Assembly (NCBI GenBank): GCA_003554865.1 | Contig: PWHJ01000122.1 | Location: 62,001 to 126,000, forward strand | Direction of reading: 5' to 3' | Origin: Bacteroidota bacterium | Lineage (GTDB): Bacteria; Bacteroidota; Bacteroidia; Bacteroidales; PUMT01 | Length of the DNA stretch: 64,000 nucleotides | Part shown: positions 9,996-19,643 of the stretch, in pieces | Layout of the letters: each line of letters starts with the position of its first letter | Numbering within the stretch: position 1 is the stretch's first letter | The notes under the pieces: generated by a model | Database searches by the model: none | What the model saw: only the letters and a program-made list of their open reading frames with translations | Told to the model about the DNA's origin: nothing | Position numbers and translations under genes: made by a program

Positions 9996-10448
9996 TTACA
10001 GTTTTGACATTCTGCTGATCTGGCGTTTCATATCCCGCTCCTTGATATCTTCACGCTTATCGTATTCCTTCTTGCCTCGGGCGAGCGCAATTTCAACTTT
10101 GGCAAGTCCTCTTTCATTTATAAACAAACGGGTGGCAACAATTGTATTTCCTTTCTCTTCCGACTTTTTTTTAAGCTTTTTAAGTTCCGGCCGGGTCAGC
10201 AAAAGCTTTCTGTTACGCTTGGGATCATGATTGTTATAACTGCCGAAAGAATATTCAGCAACATGCATTCCTTTAAGATACAGCTCATCACCGTAAAAAT
10301 AACAGTAACTGTCAACCAGACTTGCCTTGCCAAGACGGATAGACTTTATTTCTGTTCCCGTAAGCTGAATACCTGCAATATATTTTTCAAGAAACTGAAA
10401 ATTAAAGGAAGCTTTTTTGTTCTTTATATTTATACTGTTTTTTTTCAT
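9996..10448 (-). CDS. smpB: SsrA-binding protein SmpB
   Basis: SmpB delivers tmRNA to stalled ribosomes for trans-translation. The 150-residue protein has normal length and motifs: [20 protein letters not shown]...GTEIKSIR near the N-terminus, [12 protein letters not shown], and the basic tail [19 protein letters not shown] that reaches into the mRNA channel. ATG at 10448 gives [12 protein letters not shown]. It runs convergent to the upstream-numbered barrel gene and lies 31 bp from the TlpA-like gene on the same strand, which may be its operon partner. The tmRNA gene itself is not in the window. Confidence 0.97.
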   Translation of the reverse strand: MKKNSINIKNKKASFNFQFLEKYIAGIQLTGTEIKSIRLGKASLVDSYCYFYGDELYLKGMHVAEYSFGSYNNHDPKRNRKLLLTRPELKKLKKKSEEKGNTIVATRLFINERGLAKVEIALARGKKEYDKREDIKERDMKRQISRMSKL

Positions 10449-10479
10449 AATTTCAATCAGCCGGAGGGAAATTTCAGCA

Positions 10480-11583
10480 CTAATCCTTCAGCAGCTCATT
10501 AAGTTTTTCACGCAAATCGTCTTGACTGATACCCTTTTCAACTATAACACCATCAGGATCGATTAATATACCATGAGGTATTGATCTAACGCCGTATATC
10601 TGAGCCGCCTCATTATCCCAGGCATTCAGGTCTGATAAATGATACCAGTCAAGATCGTCCTCTTCTATATAATCAACCCAGGCCTCATGGGAGCGGTCAA
10701 GAGATACACTCACTATATCAAATCCGTACTCTTTGAAATCATTGTAAAGCTCCACTTTTTGGGGGTTTATGCTGCGACATGGACCGCACCACGAAGCAGT
10801 AAAGTCAAGAAGAAGATAACCATCACCCACAAAAGAGGAGAATGACCTTGAATTCCCTTCAGGGTCATCCATGGTAAAATCGACAAACTGTTCACCTACA
10901 TCAACTCTTTTTAAATTGGCAAGCTCCTCCTCCATGGCCTTAACAAAGGGTGATTCCCCGACTGCCCCATCAAGAGAGACCAGCATCTTTTCTTTCTCGT
11001 TTATATCAAGTGAATTCCACAACTGCGAATACAAAATAAAAGGAGAGACGAATGAGCCGGGATTATCATTTACAAAATCTTTCTGAAACCGTGTCATTTC
11101 TTCCATCAGAGGCTCATATTTCTCTGCCAGCAAATTCTCGGCCCTCTCTCCGTCTCCTTCTTCACTTAGTGAGCGGTACTCGGTGGCAAGTTCAGTTGCC
11201 CTTTTTTCAAAACCTGACATTTTTTCCCTGTAATCAACAAACAGGTCGTGCGCCGATGAGCCTGATACACTTCCCTGGTTAAAATTATCTGCGGTTGCAT
11301 TAACAGTGATATCTGTATTTTCAAGGAAAAACTGGAGGTAACCGTCAACGTTATCTGCAGTTAGTGCATAAAGTCCCGGAAAATCAACGCTTCCTGTAAA
11401 TTCAAAAGCCCCCCCGTTTATATCTGTAGAGTCAATATAAGCCAATTCCCCAATCTGAGCCTTTACAAGATAGACTTTGCCCTGGTCAATACCTTCAAAA
11501 TTACCGGTAATATTATAATTCTCAGATTTGCAGGAGATGAGAGCAAAAATAATAACCCAGGCAGAAAGAAATAATTTTTTCAT
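10480..11583 (-). CDS. TlpA/ResA-like thiol-disulfide lipoprotein with DUF4369 domain
   Basis: This 367-residue lipoprotein starts at ATG 11583, where a signal peptide with lipobox LISC begins; a longer frame from 11625 adds non-signal residues. The N-terminal ~120 residues match the DUF4369 type ([16 protein letters not shown]). The C-terminal thioredoxin fold has the active site WCGPC and the cis-Pro loop RSIPH. Such proteins reduce or isomerise disulfides in the periplasm. It is the intact member of a tandem pair with the gene at 11692-12792; both share the [24 protein letters not shown] block, so they arose by duplication. Confidence 0.88.
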   Translation of the reverse strand: MKKLFLSAWVIIFALISCKSENYNITGNFEGIDQGKVYLVKAQIGELAYIDSTDINGGAFEFTGSVDFPGLYALTADNVDGYLQFFLENTDITVNATADNFNQGSVSGSSAHDLFVDYREKMSGFEKRATELATEYRSLSEEGDGERAENLLAEKYEPLMEEMTRFQKDFVNDNPGSFVSPFILYSQLWNSLDINEKEKMLVSLDGAVGESPFVKAMEEELANLKRVDVGEQFVDFTMDDPEGNSRSFSSFVGDGYLLLDFTASWCGPCRSINPQKVELYNDFKEYGFDIVSVSLDRSHEAWVDYIEEDDLDWYHLSDLNAWDNEAAQIYGVRSIPHGILIDPDGVIVEKGISQDDLREKLNELLKD

Positions 11584-11691
11584 TTTTTGTAAGTTTTTAA
11601 ATTTATAAATGCAAATATCTAACAATTTATATTATTGACAAAACTCTGTTATCAAATTTTGCATTTGCTCAAATCTAAGTCCGAAGCAATA

Positions 11692-12792
11692 TTATATTAA
11701 TCCGGCAAGTCTTTCATCCAGCTCCTCGGTTGAGTCAAAGCCATTGGATACGATGGTGCCGTCCGGCGCAATAAGCACACGATGGGGAATCGACCTTACA
11801 ACATAGAGCTCCACCGCCTCACTCTCCCACTGCTTTAAATCAGACATATGATCCCAGTTTAGCCCTTCCTCTTCGATAAAACTTATCCACTCCTGGCGGT
11901 CATGATCAAGTGAAACACTTACAATATCAAGACCTCTGTCACCATACTTTTCATGAATTTCAATCAACTCGGGGATCTTCCGCCGGCAGGTTTCGCTCCA
12001 TGAAGCTGTAAAATCAACCAGCAGGTAGCCTTCTCCCACAAAAGAGGAAAGTGATACTGTATCCCCCTGTGGAGAAGCCATTTCGAAATCACGATAAGGT
12101 TCTCCGGGAGCAAGGGCTTTTAAATTTTCTATCTCTTGCTCAACATCTGACAGATAAGGTGAATCGGCAACAGAATTGTCAAAGGAATCAAGGAGTTCTT
12201 CCAGCTTCTCAGATTCAAGGGCATACATAAGCTGGTGATAGAGAACAAAGGCGGCTACATGCGAAGAAGTATTGCTTTCCACATAATCTATCAGAAATTC
12301 CTGCCTTTTTTCCAGCAAAGGTTCATATTGTTCCTTTCGCAGCTTTTCAGCCTGCTCGTCATGCCCCCATCTTTTTAAATACTCCATATCGTTTTCCACA
12401 TCGTTGATATCAAGATCAATATGGATCAACCTCATTTTGAAATCGTCATACTCATCGTGGACAGAGGAGCCCTCAACATTTGCCTCCCTGATATTCCTTC
12501 TTGATGATTCAACCTCAATTTCAGAATTCTCAAGAAAAACCTCAATGGTTGACCTGAATCCTTCTACACCAATATGGTAAAATTGGGGCACATCCACCGA
12601 ACCGTTAAACGAAAACCTCCCCCCCTGCATCCTTGTTGAATCCACAGGTCTTCGCTCTCCTTCCTCATACCTTAGAAGATACACCATCTCATCATCCAGG
12701 CCGTCTATCTCTCCGTTGATAGTAAATTCCCGCTGACGTTCACATGATAAAACAACAAGTACACCGATTATAAAAAGAAAAAAACGTATCAT
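11692..12792 (-). CDS. TlpA-like lipoprotein paralogue with one active-site cysteine
   Basis: This 366-residue tandem paralogue of the preceding gene has the same DUF4369-thioredoxin layout. I chose ATG 12792 (MIRFFLFIIGVLVVLSC, lipobox VLSC) over a TTG three codons upstream. The redox site reads WSETC instead of WCGPC: the first, attacking Cys is Ser and only the resolving Cys remains. The cis-Pro loop RSIPH is kept. Normal disulfide exchange is not expected; a chaperone, binding or monothiol role is possible. The fold is well preserved and the frame intact, so it does not look like a decaying pseudogene. Confidence 0.85.
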   Translation of the reverse strand: MIRFFLFIIGVLVVLSCERQREFTINGEIDGLDDEMVYLLRYEEGERRPVDSTRMQGGRFSFNGSVDVPQFYHIGVEGFRSTIEVFLENSEIEVESSRRNIREANVEGSSVHDEYDDFKMRLIHIDLDINDVENDMEYLKRWGHDEQAEKLRKEQYEPLLEKRQEFLIDYVESNTSSHVAAFVLYHQLMYALESEKLEELLDSFDNSVADSPYLSDVEQEIENLKALAPGEPYRDFEMASPQGDTVSLSSFVGEGYLLVDFTASWSETCRRKIPELIEIHEKYGDRGLDIVSVSLDHDRQEWISFIEEEGLNWDHMSDLKQWESEAVELYVVRSIPHRVLIAPDGTIVSNGFDSTEELDERLAGLI

Positions 12793-12818
12793 CAGTTCCA
12801 ATAAAATTTATTTGGTTA

Positions 12819-13949
12819 TTACTCTGTTAATTTGCTATTTTCTTCCTGAGAGTTTTTGAACATATCCAACAAACACCTGGCAGCTTCAAAACTTGAGATC
12901 TCCCCGGCAGTTACCTGCTTTTCGTAATACTCAAGACTTGCAGCCACCTGAGAATTATTGTAGAAACGTTCTCTTAGGTTTTCATTTATAGTCTCATACA
13001 TCCAGTAACGGGATTGCTCTCTCCTTCTCCTGTTGAAAAATCCGTTGCCGGCTGTATATTCAAGGTAGCTGTTTATTTCTTTCCATATCTCGGGCAAACC
13101 GGAGTTGTCAAATGATGAGCAGGTAAGAACCCGGGGTACCCATCCCGATGCAGGAGGAGGAAAAAGATGCAGGGCATTTTCATATTGCTGCCTGGCAAGA
13201 TCTGCTTTATTAATATTTTCACCATCGGCCTTTGTTATGGCTATCATATCGGCCATCTCAACAACACCCCTTTTAATTCCCTGCAATTCATCACCTGCTC
13301 CGGCAAGCATCAAAAGAAGAAAAAAATCGACCATTGAATGTACCGCAGTTTCAGATTGGCCCACACCTACAGTTTCAACAAATATTGTATCAAATCCTGC
13401 CGCTTCACACAATATAATGCTTTCACGGGTCTTACGGGCAACACCGCCAAGTGACCGGCCTGAAGGCGAAGGACGTATAAAAGCATTGGGATCGGAGGAT
13501 AATTGCTCCATCCGGGTTTTATCACCAAGAATACTTCCTTTCGATCTTTCACTGGTAGGATCAATTGCCAAAACGGCAATCTTTCTGCCGCGAGCAGTAA
13601 GTATTTTACCGAAAGATTCAACAAAAGAGCTTTTGCCTACACCGGGTACACCGGTTATACCTATCCTCACAGAAGAAGATGAATGAGGCAGGCATTTTTT
13701 TATTACCTCCTGGCCGGTCTGCCTGTGTTCGGAAAGTGAACTTTCAACCAGTGTAATGGCACGGCTAAGCATATTCCTGTCACCCGACAATATCGCCTCT
13801 ACATACTCCCCGGCTGTATATTTTTGCTTCTTCTTATTTAACCTCATATTCCTGATTGTCTTACCGGTTGGCTCAGAGGCTCTCTCACAACCGGCCTTAA
13901 CAGAAAGCGCACTTTTATATGGTTTTTTTCCCTCCATTGGAACAATCAT
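12819..13949 (-). CDS. meaB: Methylmalonyl-CoA mutase-associated GTPase MeaB (ArgK family)
   Basis: MeaB is a G3E-type GTPase chaperone that protects and reloads the B12-dependent methylmalonyl-CoA mutase. The 376-residue protein shows GITGVPGVGKSS (P-loop), LAIDPTSERSKGSILGDKTRM, the FVETVGVGQSE switch and the base-recognition ITKADG. The N-terminal ~30 residues (from ATG 13949) are an extra basic stretch; MEGKK four codons in is an alternative start. The mutase subunits are not in the window. The carboxyltransferase and biotin carrier at 31-33 kb fit the same propionate route. Confidence 0.95.
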   Translation of the reverse strand: MIVPMEGKKPYKSALSVKAGCERASEPTGKTIRNMRLNKKKQKYTAGEYVEAILSGDRNMLSRAITLVESSLSEHRQTGQEVIKKCLPHSSSSVRIGITGVPGVGKSSFVESFGKILTARGRKIAVLAIDPTSERSKGSILGDKTRMEQLSSDPNAFIRPSPSGRSLGGVARKTRESIILCEAAGFDTIFVETVGVGQSETAVHSMVDFFLLLMLAGAGDELQGIKRGVVEMADMIAITKADGENINKADLARQQYENALHLFPPPASGWVPRVLTCSSFDNSGLPEIWKEINSYLEYTAGNGFFNRRRREQSRYWMYETINENLRERFYNNSQVAASLEYYEKQVTAGEISSFEAARCLLDMFKNSQEENSKLTE

Positions 13950-14213
13950 AATTGCAGTCTATTCTGCGAAATTATGACAATACTCTCTATTTTTCAGGTA
14001 AAAAACCAATCTTTTTGAAAAATATTTTAATTAATACGTTAATTGCAGAATAAAATTATCTATTCCCTTCGGGTGCTTAAACTCTTTTTGACTGGGCAAA
14101 TTCAAGTTTTCCGACATTGAACATTGCTTGTAAAAAGGATCTGCAGTTGCAGGGAGTTTTTATATATTTACAACTTTATAAATATCAAAACAGATAAGTT
14201 TTTCATAAAAAAT

Positions 14214-15404
14214 ATGGATATAAAAAACCTAATCAGATCATATTCTGAAAAATATTTCAATGAAGTGATTTACCTCAGGCGCCACATTCATAAAAACCCC
14301 GAGCTTTCCTTCATGGAATTTGAAACTTCAGATTTTGTTGCATCCATATTGAAAAATTACAACATACCATTCAAAAAAATCGCGGGTACGGGAATAATCG
14401 GTGAAATAAAAGGACGGGGTAAAGGAAAAACAGTGGCTTTAAGAGCTGAACTTGATGCCCTCCCTGTAAATGAGGAAACCGGACTGAGCTTCAGCTCATC
14501 TAAACCGGGCATAATGCATGCCTGCGGTCACGATGTACATACCGCTTGCCTGCTGGGTGCTGCAATAATACTGAAAAATATTGAAAATAAACTTAAAGGC
14601 AGGGTGTTGTTGCTCTTTCAGCCGGGAGAAGAAAAGTTGCCAGGTGGAGCAAAAAAAATGCTTGAAGCCGGGGTATTTGCAGAGGATCATCCTTCCCTTA
14701 TAATCGCCCAGCATGTTTTGCCCGAACTGCCGGCCGACACTGCCGGCTTCAAGAAAGGAGCTTATATGGCCTCCGGCGACGAGATTTTTTTAACCATAAA
14801 AGGTGAAGGTGGTCACGGTGCATTGCCGGATAAAACAGTTAATACAGTTTTAATTGCCTCAAAAATAATTGTTGAGCTTGAAAAAATCCCCCTCCACCTG
14901 TCGCCTGGAGTACCCACCGTTCTTTCCTTTGGAAAAGTTAAAGCCGAAGGGGCAACCAACGTAATCCCAAACAGGGTTGATATTGAAGGTACGTTCAGAA
15001 CAATGGATGAAAAATGGCGAAATAAGGCACACAAAAAAATTGAAACAATTGCCGGAGATATTGCAAAAAAAATGGGAGGAGAATGCATTGTGGAAATAAA
15101 CAAAGGATACCCGGTGCTGGTGAACGATCCGGCTTACACAGAAGCCGGGATAAAAATGTTAAAAGACTACCTTGGAGAGGCCCAGGTGAAAACACTCGAA
15201 AAACGTATGACCACTGAAGACTTTGCCTATTTCTCCCTGCAGTACCCTGTTATCTTCTACAGAACAGGTACGGGAATGCCTGACAAAAAACTCCACTCCC
15301 CATTTTTCGACATAAACGAGCAAATCATTAAACCGGCAACAGGAGCAATGGCATGGCTGGCTTTTAACTTTTGCTCTTGTGGTCAGCAATATTTTAAAGA
15401 GTAG
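14214..15404 (+). CDS. M20-family amidohydrolase (N-acyl-amino-acid/hippurate hydrolase type)
   Basis: This 396-residue metallopeptidase-family enzyme hydrolyses an N-acyl or peptide amide bond. The first metal motif HACGHDVHTA and the ELDALPV, PGEEKLPGGA and GEGGHGALP motifs are visible. A dimerisation domain is implied at about residues 185-300 (TNVIPNRVDIEGTFR), then the late metal region TTEDFAYFS. I use ATG 14214 (MDIKNLIRSYSEKYF); the 30-codon upstream extension has no family-like sequence. It diverges from meaB across 264 bp. The natural substrate cannot be told from sequence. Confidence 0.9.
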   Translation: MDIKNLIRSYSEKYFNEVIYLRRHIHKNPELSFMEFETSDFVASILKNYNIPFKKIAGTGIIGEIKGRGKGKTVALRAELDALPVNEETGLSFSSSKPGIMHACGHDVHTACLLGAAIILKNIENKLKGRVLLLFQPGEEKLPGGAKKMLEAGVFAEDHPSLIIAQHVLPELPADTAGFKKGAYMASGDEIFLTIKGEGGHGALPDKTVNTVLIASKIIVELEKIPLHLSPGVPTVLSFGKVKAEGATNVIPNRVDIEGTFRTMDEKWRNKAHKKIETIAGDIAKKMGGECIVEINKGYPVLVNDPAYTEAGIKMLKDYLGEAQVKTLEKRMTTEDFAYFSLQYPVIFYRTGTGMPDKKLHSPFFDINEQIIKPATGAMAWLAFNFCSCGQQYFKE

Positions 15405-15560
15405 CCAAAAACTGTAAAAACTGTTTTAAATCAGTTTTTAATTACTCTTTTTTTTCTATTTTTGCTTCTAGCTTCTAAATTAGAACTGATAATTATCCGG
15501 TTAAGTCAATATCTGAAGCCGGATTGAGATTAAATTTTTTAACTTAAAACTTGACTTGAT

Positions 15561-15728
15561 ATGGCTCATGTAATTAATGAAGACTGCACCGCCTGCGGAA
15601 GTTGCATAGAAGAATGTCCCGTAGACGCAATATCCGAGGGTGACATTTATAAAATCGACCCCGAACTTTGCACCGACTGCGGTGCTTGCGTTGATGTATG
15701 CCCGGTAGAGGCGATTTATGCGGAATAA
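15561..15728 (+). CDS. Small 2[4Fe-4S] ferredoxin
   Basis: This 55-residue electron carrier begins MAHVINEDCTACGSCIEECP and its second half has CTDCGACVDVCPVEAIYAE. Two classical CxxCxxCxxxCP motifs bind two [4Fe-4S] clusters, as in clostridial-type ferredoxins. It supports low-potential electron transfer in anaerobes (for example with pyruvate:ferredoxin oxidoreductase). Start ATG 15561, stop 15726-15728. A hairpin terminator follows at 15750-15783, and a TATTTTTG -7-like box lies at 15457-15464 without a clear -33. It is probably monocistronic. Confidence 0.96.
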   Translation: MAHVINEDCTACGSCIEECPVDAISEGDIYKIDPELCTDCGACVDVCPVEAIYAE

Positions 15729-15749
15729 TTCCAGGCGGCTTTACTAAAA

Positions 15750-15783
15750 AAAGAGGGCGGTTTATTATTCCGCCCTCTTTTAT
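15750..15783. terminator. Bidirectional Rho-independent terminator between ferredoxin and fhs
   Basis: The 11-bp arms aaagagggcgg (15750-15760) and ccgccctcttt (15770-15780) pair perfectly around a 9-nt loop. An A-run precedes the stem and T-rich bases follow, so it can serve the ferredoxin gene on the plus strand and fhs on the minus strand. Confidence 0.9.
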
Positions 15784-15854
15784 TGATCTTCACAGCCGGC
15801 AAATTTGCATTTCCTTCACATAAAAATATTACTATACGGTAGTTGAAGGCATAT

Positions 15855-17525
15855 CTAAGAAAGGTTTACAATATTACCCTCTTCATCAACATCAATCAAT
15901 TCGGCTGCTGGAGTTGACGGCAAGCCCGGCATACGTAATATATCGCCTGTAATTGGAATAATGAACCCGGCTCCGCTAGCAATCTCTATTTCCCTTACCG
16001 TAACTACAAAATCTTTGGGCCGGCCCAAAAGCTTGGGATTGTCAGAGAGTGATTTCTGAGTTTTGGCAATACATACCGGAAGATTTTCCAAACCAAGGTC
16101 AACAACCTGTTTTAAATCCTTCCGTGCTTTGGGGGTAAAATCTACTGCATTGGCACCATAGATTTTTTTGGCAACAGTTTCAACCTTAGTCTTCACATCC
16201 CATTCCCACTCATATAAGGGAGTATATTTCTGCTTGCACCCGGCTGTAAGCATCGATACAGCCTCTGCAAGCTCGACAGCTCCTTCACCGCCGCTGCCCC
16301 AGACATCGGCAACCACAACATCAATCTCTTTTTCCCTGCATCTTTGCTTTACAAATTCTATCTCTTCAGTGGTATCGTATACAAATTTATTAATGGAAAC
16401 TACGGCAGGTATATTGAATCTGCTTATATTTTCCAAATGCTTTTCAAGATTTGAAATTCCCTGCTCCAGGGCTTTAACGTTGGGTTCGTTAAGTTCCTTT
16501 ACACTCACCCCCCCGTGATACTTTAATGCCCTTATGGTGGCGACCAAAACAACCGCTTTTGGAGAAAGACCAGAATACCCGCATTTTATATCAAAAAATT
16601 TCTCCGCTCCCAGATCAAAACCGAAACCAGCCTCCGTTACAACATAATCGGACAAAGAAAGGCCCATCCTTGTTGCAACTACCGAATTCGTTCCCTGAGC
16701 TATATTGGCAAACGGACCGCCATGGATAATGGCGGGGGTGTTTTCAATTGTCTGAACAAGATTTGGCTTTATTGCATCCTTCAGCAAAGAGGCCATTGCT
16801 CCCTGAGCTTTAATATCTTTGGCATAAACTGGTTGTTTGTCATAGGTATATCCAACAAAAATATTGCCCAGGCGTTCTTTAAGATCGTTTAAATCATCTG
16901 CCAGGCAAAGTATTGCCATTATCTCTGAGGCTGCCGTTATATTGAATCCGGCCTCCCTTGGCACACCGCCGACTGTACCTCCAAGTCCCGAAACAATATG
17001 TCGCAGCGAGCGGTCATTCATATCCATTACCCGCTTCCATGCAATGGTTCTCGGGTCAATGGAATACCTTCCGTTGGTGTGATGGATGGCATTGTCTATC
17101 ATTGAAGAGAGCAAATTGTTCGCCTTTTCAATAGCCCCAAAATCACCTGTAAAATGGAGATTAATATCTTCCATTGGCAGCACCTGGGAATAACCGCCAC
17201 CGGCAGCACCTCCCTTAACTCCAAAAACAGGTCCCAGTGAAGGCTCCCGCAACACAACCGTACACTTTTTCCCTATCCTGTTCAAAGCCTGGGCAAGTCC
17301 GATCGACGTTGTGGTCTTTCCTTCGCCGGCCGGTGTAGGCGACATGGCCGAAACGAGTATGAGATTGTTTTGTTCACATTTCTCCCTGTCAATATAATTC
17401 AGCGGAATTTTTGCCTTATACTTTCCGTAATGCTCAAGGTCATCGATTGAGATTTTCAGCTGTGAAGCTATATCATTGATATGATTCATTTTAGCTGAAT
17501 GGGCAATTTGAATATCTGTCATCAT
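15855..17525 (-). CDS. fhs: Formate--tetrahydrofolate ligase
   Basis: Fhs makes 10-formyl-THF from formate, ATP and THF. The 556-residue protein has the family's usual length. The nucleotide site TPAGEGKTTTSIGL and the signatures VLREPSLGPVFGVKGGAAGGG and DINLHFTGDFGAI are intact. Two adjacent ATGs (17525, 17522) could start it. It lies 53 bp after gldB on the same strand. With gcvH at 42 kb it marks an active one-carbon pathway. Confidence 0.98.
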   Translation of the reverse strand: MMTDIQIAHSAKMNHINDIASQLKISIDDLEHYGKYKAKIPLNYIDREKCEQNNLILVSAMSPTPAGEGKTTTSIGLAQALNRIGKKCTVVLREPSLGPVFGVKGGAAGGGYSQVLPMEDINLHFTGDFGAIEKANNLLSSMIDNAIHHTNGRYSIDPRTIAWKRVMDMNDRSLRHIVSGLGGTVGGVPREAGFNITAASEIMAILCLADDLNDLKERLGNIFVGYTYDKQPVYAKDIKAQGAMASLLKDAIKPNLVQTIENTPAIIHGGPFANIAQGTNSVVATRMGLSLSDYVVTEAGFGFDLGAEKFFDIKCGYSGLSPKAVVLVATIRALKYHGGVSVKELNEPNVKALEQGISNLEKHLENISRFNIPAVVSINKFVYDTTEEIEFVKQRCREKEIDVVVADVWGSGGEGAVELAEAVSMLTAGCKQKYTPLYEWEWDVKTKVETVAKKIYGANAVDFTPKARKDLKQVVDLGLENLPVCIAKTQKSLSDNPKLLGRPKDFVVTVREIEIASGAGFIIPITGDILRMPGLPSTPAAELIDVDEEGNIVNLS

Positions 17526-17578
17526 AGCAAATCGTTTTTAAAATATTATACATTAAATCCGCAATCCGGAAAGCAACC

Positions 17579-18628
17579 CTATGGTCTGTACCTTGCCTCG
17601 TTGAGGATCCTTTGGTAATCATGGTCATTCATAAACTCTTCTAGAGTCACATGAGGGTTTCTTCTCATGTAGGAATCAGCGATCTGCCAGCCCAGCCAAA
17701 CAATAGCTCTTCCTGGCGACTCCCTTGTAAATTCGGATGTAAACGGTCCTTCATTGACAAAACGGTTGATATCACGGCTGCTTGTAGTAAACAAAAGCTT
17801 ATTCTCAATCAGATATGTCCACATCTGCTCTTCATTGTTTATACACCATTCAAGCTGACTTTCCGTAAACCCGGTAAGAAGTGTATCAGGTGTATCTGGC
17901 AGCATTTTACTTTTAAAATACATTATTCTGCCGTTGTATAACACATTACTCAGCAGGTTGTCCACACTGTCAACATACTCAAATTCAGTAATAGCCCATG
18001 CTTTCATGCAGTCTGACGGTATTTTTTCAGGGTGCATATTCAATTGCTTGTACCGCGGCAACTGCAACTGGTTGTAAAATTTATGGTCACTTCCAAGATA
18101 TTTGTCAAGACCTATTGCAAGAATACTGTCGGCTGTGGCGATCGACTGGTTGAATCCGCCTATGTATGAGTAAACCTCAGGTACGGGATAGTCCGGGAAA
18201 AAAAACCTGTAGCGTCTGAAAGCTTCTGTAAGCTCAGCTTCCAGTTTCGAAAGGTCCGGAAAGACCTCTTCGGTTTCCATGTGTACCCTGTTAATATCAT
18301 GATCGGTCAAAAAGTCTTTCAGATAATTTTCATAAGCCGGGGAATCCGGACCTCCGATACGGATTATCAAATGATTGTAAATATCGAAAAAATCGCCGTA
18401 CTTATCACTTAAATTACCAACACTTTCTCCAACCCTGTCCAGATCGACATTATTGAAAAGATCTTTCTCCAGCCTTTTAATCTCAATCTCCAGCTCTATG
18501 CCCGAGAGATCAACCTCATCTCTTCTCTCCGGCTCTCCGCAACCAAATAAAAAAGCCAAAACCAAAAATACTCCCAAGAAATAACCTGTTCTTTGAAGAG
18601 AATATAAACGGGACTTCTCCATACTCAT
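17579..18628 (-). CDS. gldB: Gliding-motility lipoprotein GldB
   Basis: GldB is a cell-envelope lipoprotein required for gliding in Flavobacterium and conserved more widely in Bacteroidota. The 349-residue protein has a signal peptide ending FLFGC (lipobox) and the family features VEIKRLEKDLF-like start (here IEIKRLEKDLF), VYSYIGGFNQSIA, LGIDKYLG-like (IGLDKYLG) and the C-terminal RAIVWLGWQIADSYM. In several Bacteroidota gldB lies beside nadE; here nadE is 1 kb away across a divergent barrel gene, a rearranged version of that order. With sprA in the window, it supports T9SS/gliding-type envelope machinery. Confidence 0.88.
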   Translation of the reverse strand: MSMEKSRLYSLQRTGYFLGVFLVLAFLFGCGEPERRDEVDLSGIELEIEIKRLEKDLFNNVDLDRVGESVGNLSDKYGDFFDIYNHLIIRIGGPDSPAYENYLKDFLTDHDINRVHMETEEVFPDLSKLEAELTEAFRRYRFFFPDYPVPEVYSYIGGFNQSIATADSILAIGLDKYLGSDHKFYNQLQLPRYKQLNMHPEKIPSDCMKAWAITEFEYVDSVDNLLSNVLYNGRIMYFKSKMLPDTPDTLLTGFTESQLEWCINNEEQMWTYLIENKLLFTTSSRDINRFVNEGPFTSEFTRESPGRAIVWLGWQIADSYMRRNPHVTLEEFMNDHDYQRILNEARYRP

Positions 18629-18797
18629 TTTTTTATCAGCAAAAAATAATTTTAAAATAATTTACAATTCCTGTATGCAAATATTAATTAATTTTGTGTA
18701 CGAAAATCATACCTGTCCGGTTGCAACTTAATAAACCAACCATAATAACAAACTCTAACCGGATAATTGACAATAAATTGCAAATTTAGATCATAGT

Positions 18798-19454
18798 ATG
18801 AAAAAAATCTCAATACTTTTACTTTTTTTTATCTGCACATTACACTCTTATCCACAGGGGTTAAGATTCAGCGTTATTGCCGAGCCCCAGCTTAGCTGGT
18901 TTAACTCAAACGTAAGCGGGGTAAGCGGAAAAGGCACCGTTCCCGGTATCAATGCAGGAATGAAAATGGAGCACTTTTTCAGTGATTATTATGCCTTTTC
19001 CACCGGATTAACAGTCAGTCATCTTGGAGGCAAACTTGAGTTTTCAGAAGGTGCCGAACTGAATGTTGACCATGGCACCGGCTCGGTTGACCCTGGAAGT
19101 ACAGTTACATACAATCTCAGATATCTTACACTGCCAATTGGGATGGAGTTTATATCAAGGGAAATAGGCTATACGACCATTTTTGCCAACCTGGGACTGG
19201 GAGCTCATCTAAATATTGCAGCTACTGCCGACGACAGTGGTGAAAATTTTGAAAATATTGGAATTGGCGATGAAATAAGGCCTTTTTCAATGTCATACCA
19301 TATCGGAGGCGGTATTTATTATTCACTGGGTGGACAAACAGCTATAATCGCCGGTTTGAGCTACCGGCATAATTTTACTGACCTGATCAGTCCGGAGAGT
19401 GATTATAACGCCTTTTCCAACGCAATTTTATTTCGCACGGGAATTCTTTTTTAA
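18798..19454 (+). CDS. Small outer-membrane beta-barrel protein (PorT-like family)
   Basis: This 218-residue protein has a signal peptide (KISILLLFFICTLHSYPQG). Alternating strands follow (LRFSVIAEPQLSW, FSTGLTVSHLGG, LRYLTLPIGMEF, IGGGIYYSLG, IAGLSYRHNF) and it ends in the aromatic terminus GILF. The LRYLTLPIGM motif is usual in Bacteroidota OMP_b-brl_2 barrels, including the T9SS component PorT. Proximity to gldB makes a secretion role tempting, but the family is large and I do not assign PorT. Confidence 0.72.
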   Translation: MKKISILLLFFICTLHSYPQGLRFSVIAEPQLSWFNSNVSGVSGKGTVPGINAGMKMEHFFSDYYAFSTGLTVSHLGGKLEFSEGAELNVDHGTGSVDPGSTVTYNLRYLTLPIGMEFISREIGYTTIFANLGLGAHLNIAATADDSGENFENIGIGDEIRPFSMSYHIGGGIYYSLGGQTAIIAGLSYRHNFTDLISPESDYNAFSNAILFRTGILF

Positions 19455-19483
19455 TTGATTGTATCTATCTATCAACACCGATG

Positions 19484-19579
19484 AGCCCCCATCAGATTTT
19501 GACAGACAAAATAAGACGAACAAACATGGGGGTCATACGACCAAAAGAGACAAACTTAATTGACATTCTATAATAACTT
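19484..19579 (-). repeat. Dispersed ~95-bp repeat, copy B (inverted)
   Basis: The minus strand here aligns over about 95 bp with plus-strand 38541-38636. The identical cores are atgtcaattaagttt, tctcttttgg, tgtttgt and attttgtctg, with a variable ~15-bp block in the middle that differs in length by one base. Each copy begins within about 30 bp of the stop of the preceding gene. On the plus strand this copy can be read as ...RPKETNLIDIL followed by TAA. Confidence 0.75.
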
Positions 19580-19643
19580 ATTGAATATTAGATTAATAAA
19601 CCTAATTTGTACGAATGGCTACAGCTAACAAAATAATGGAGTT

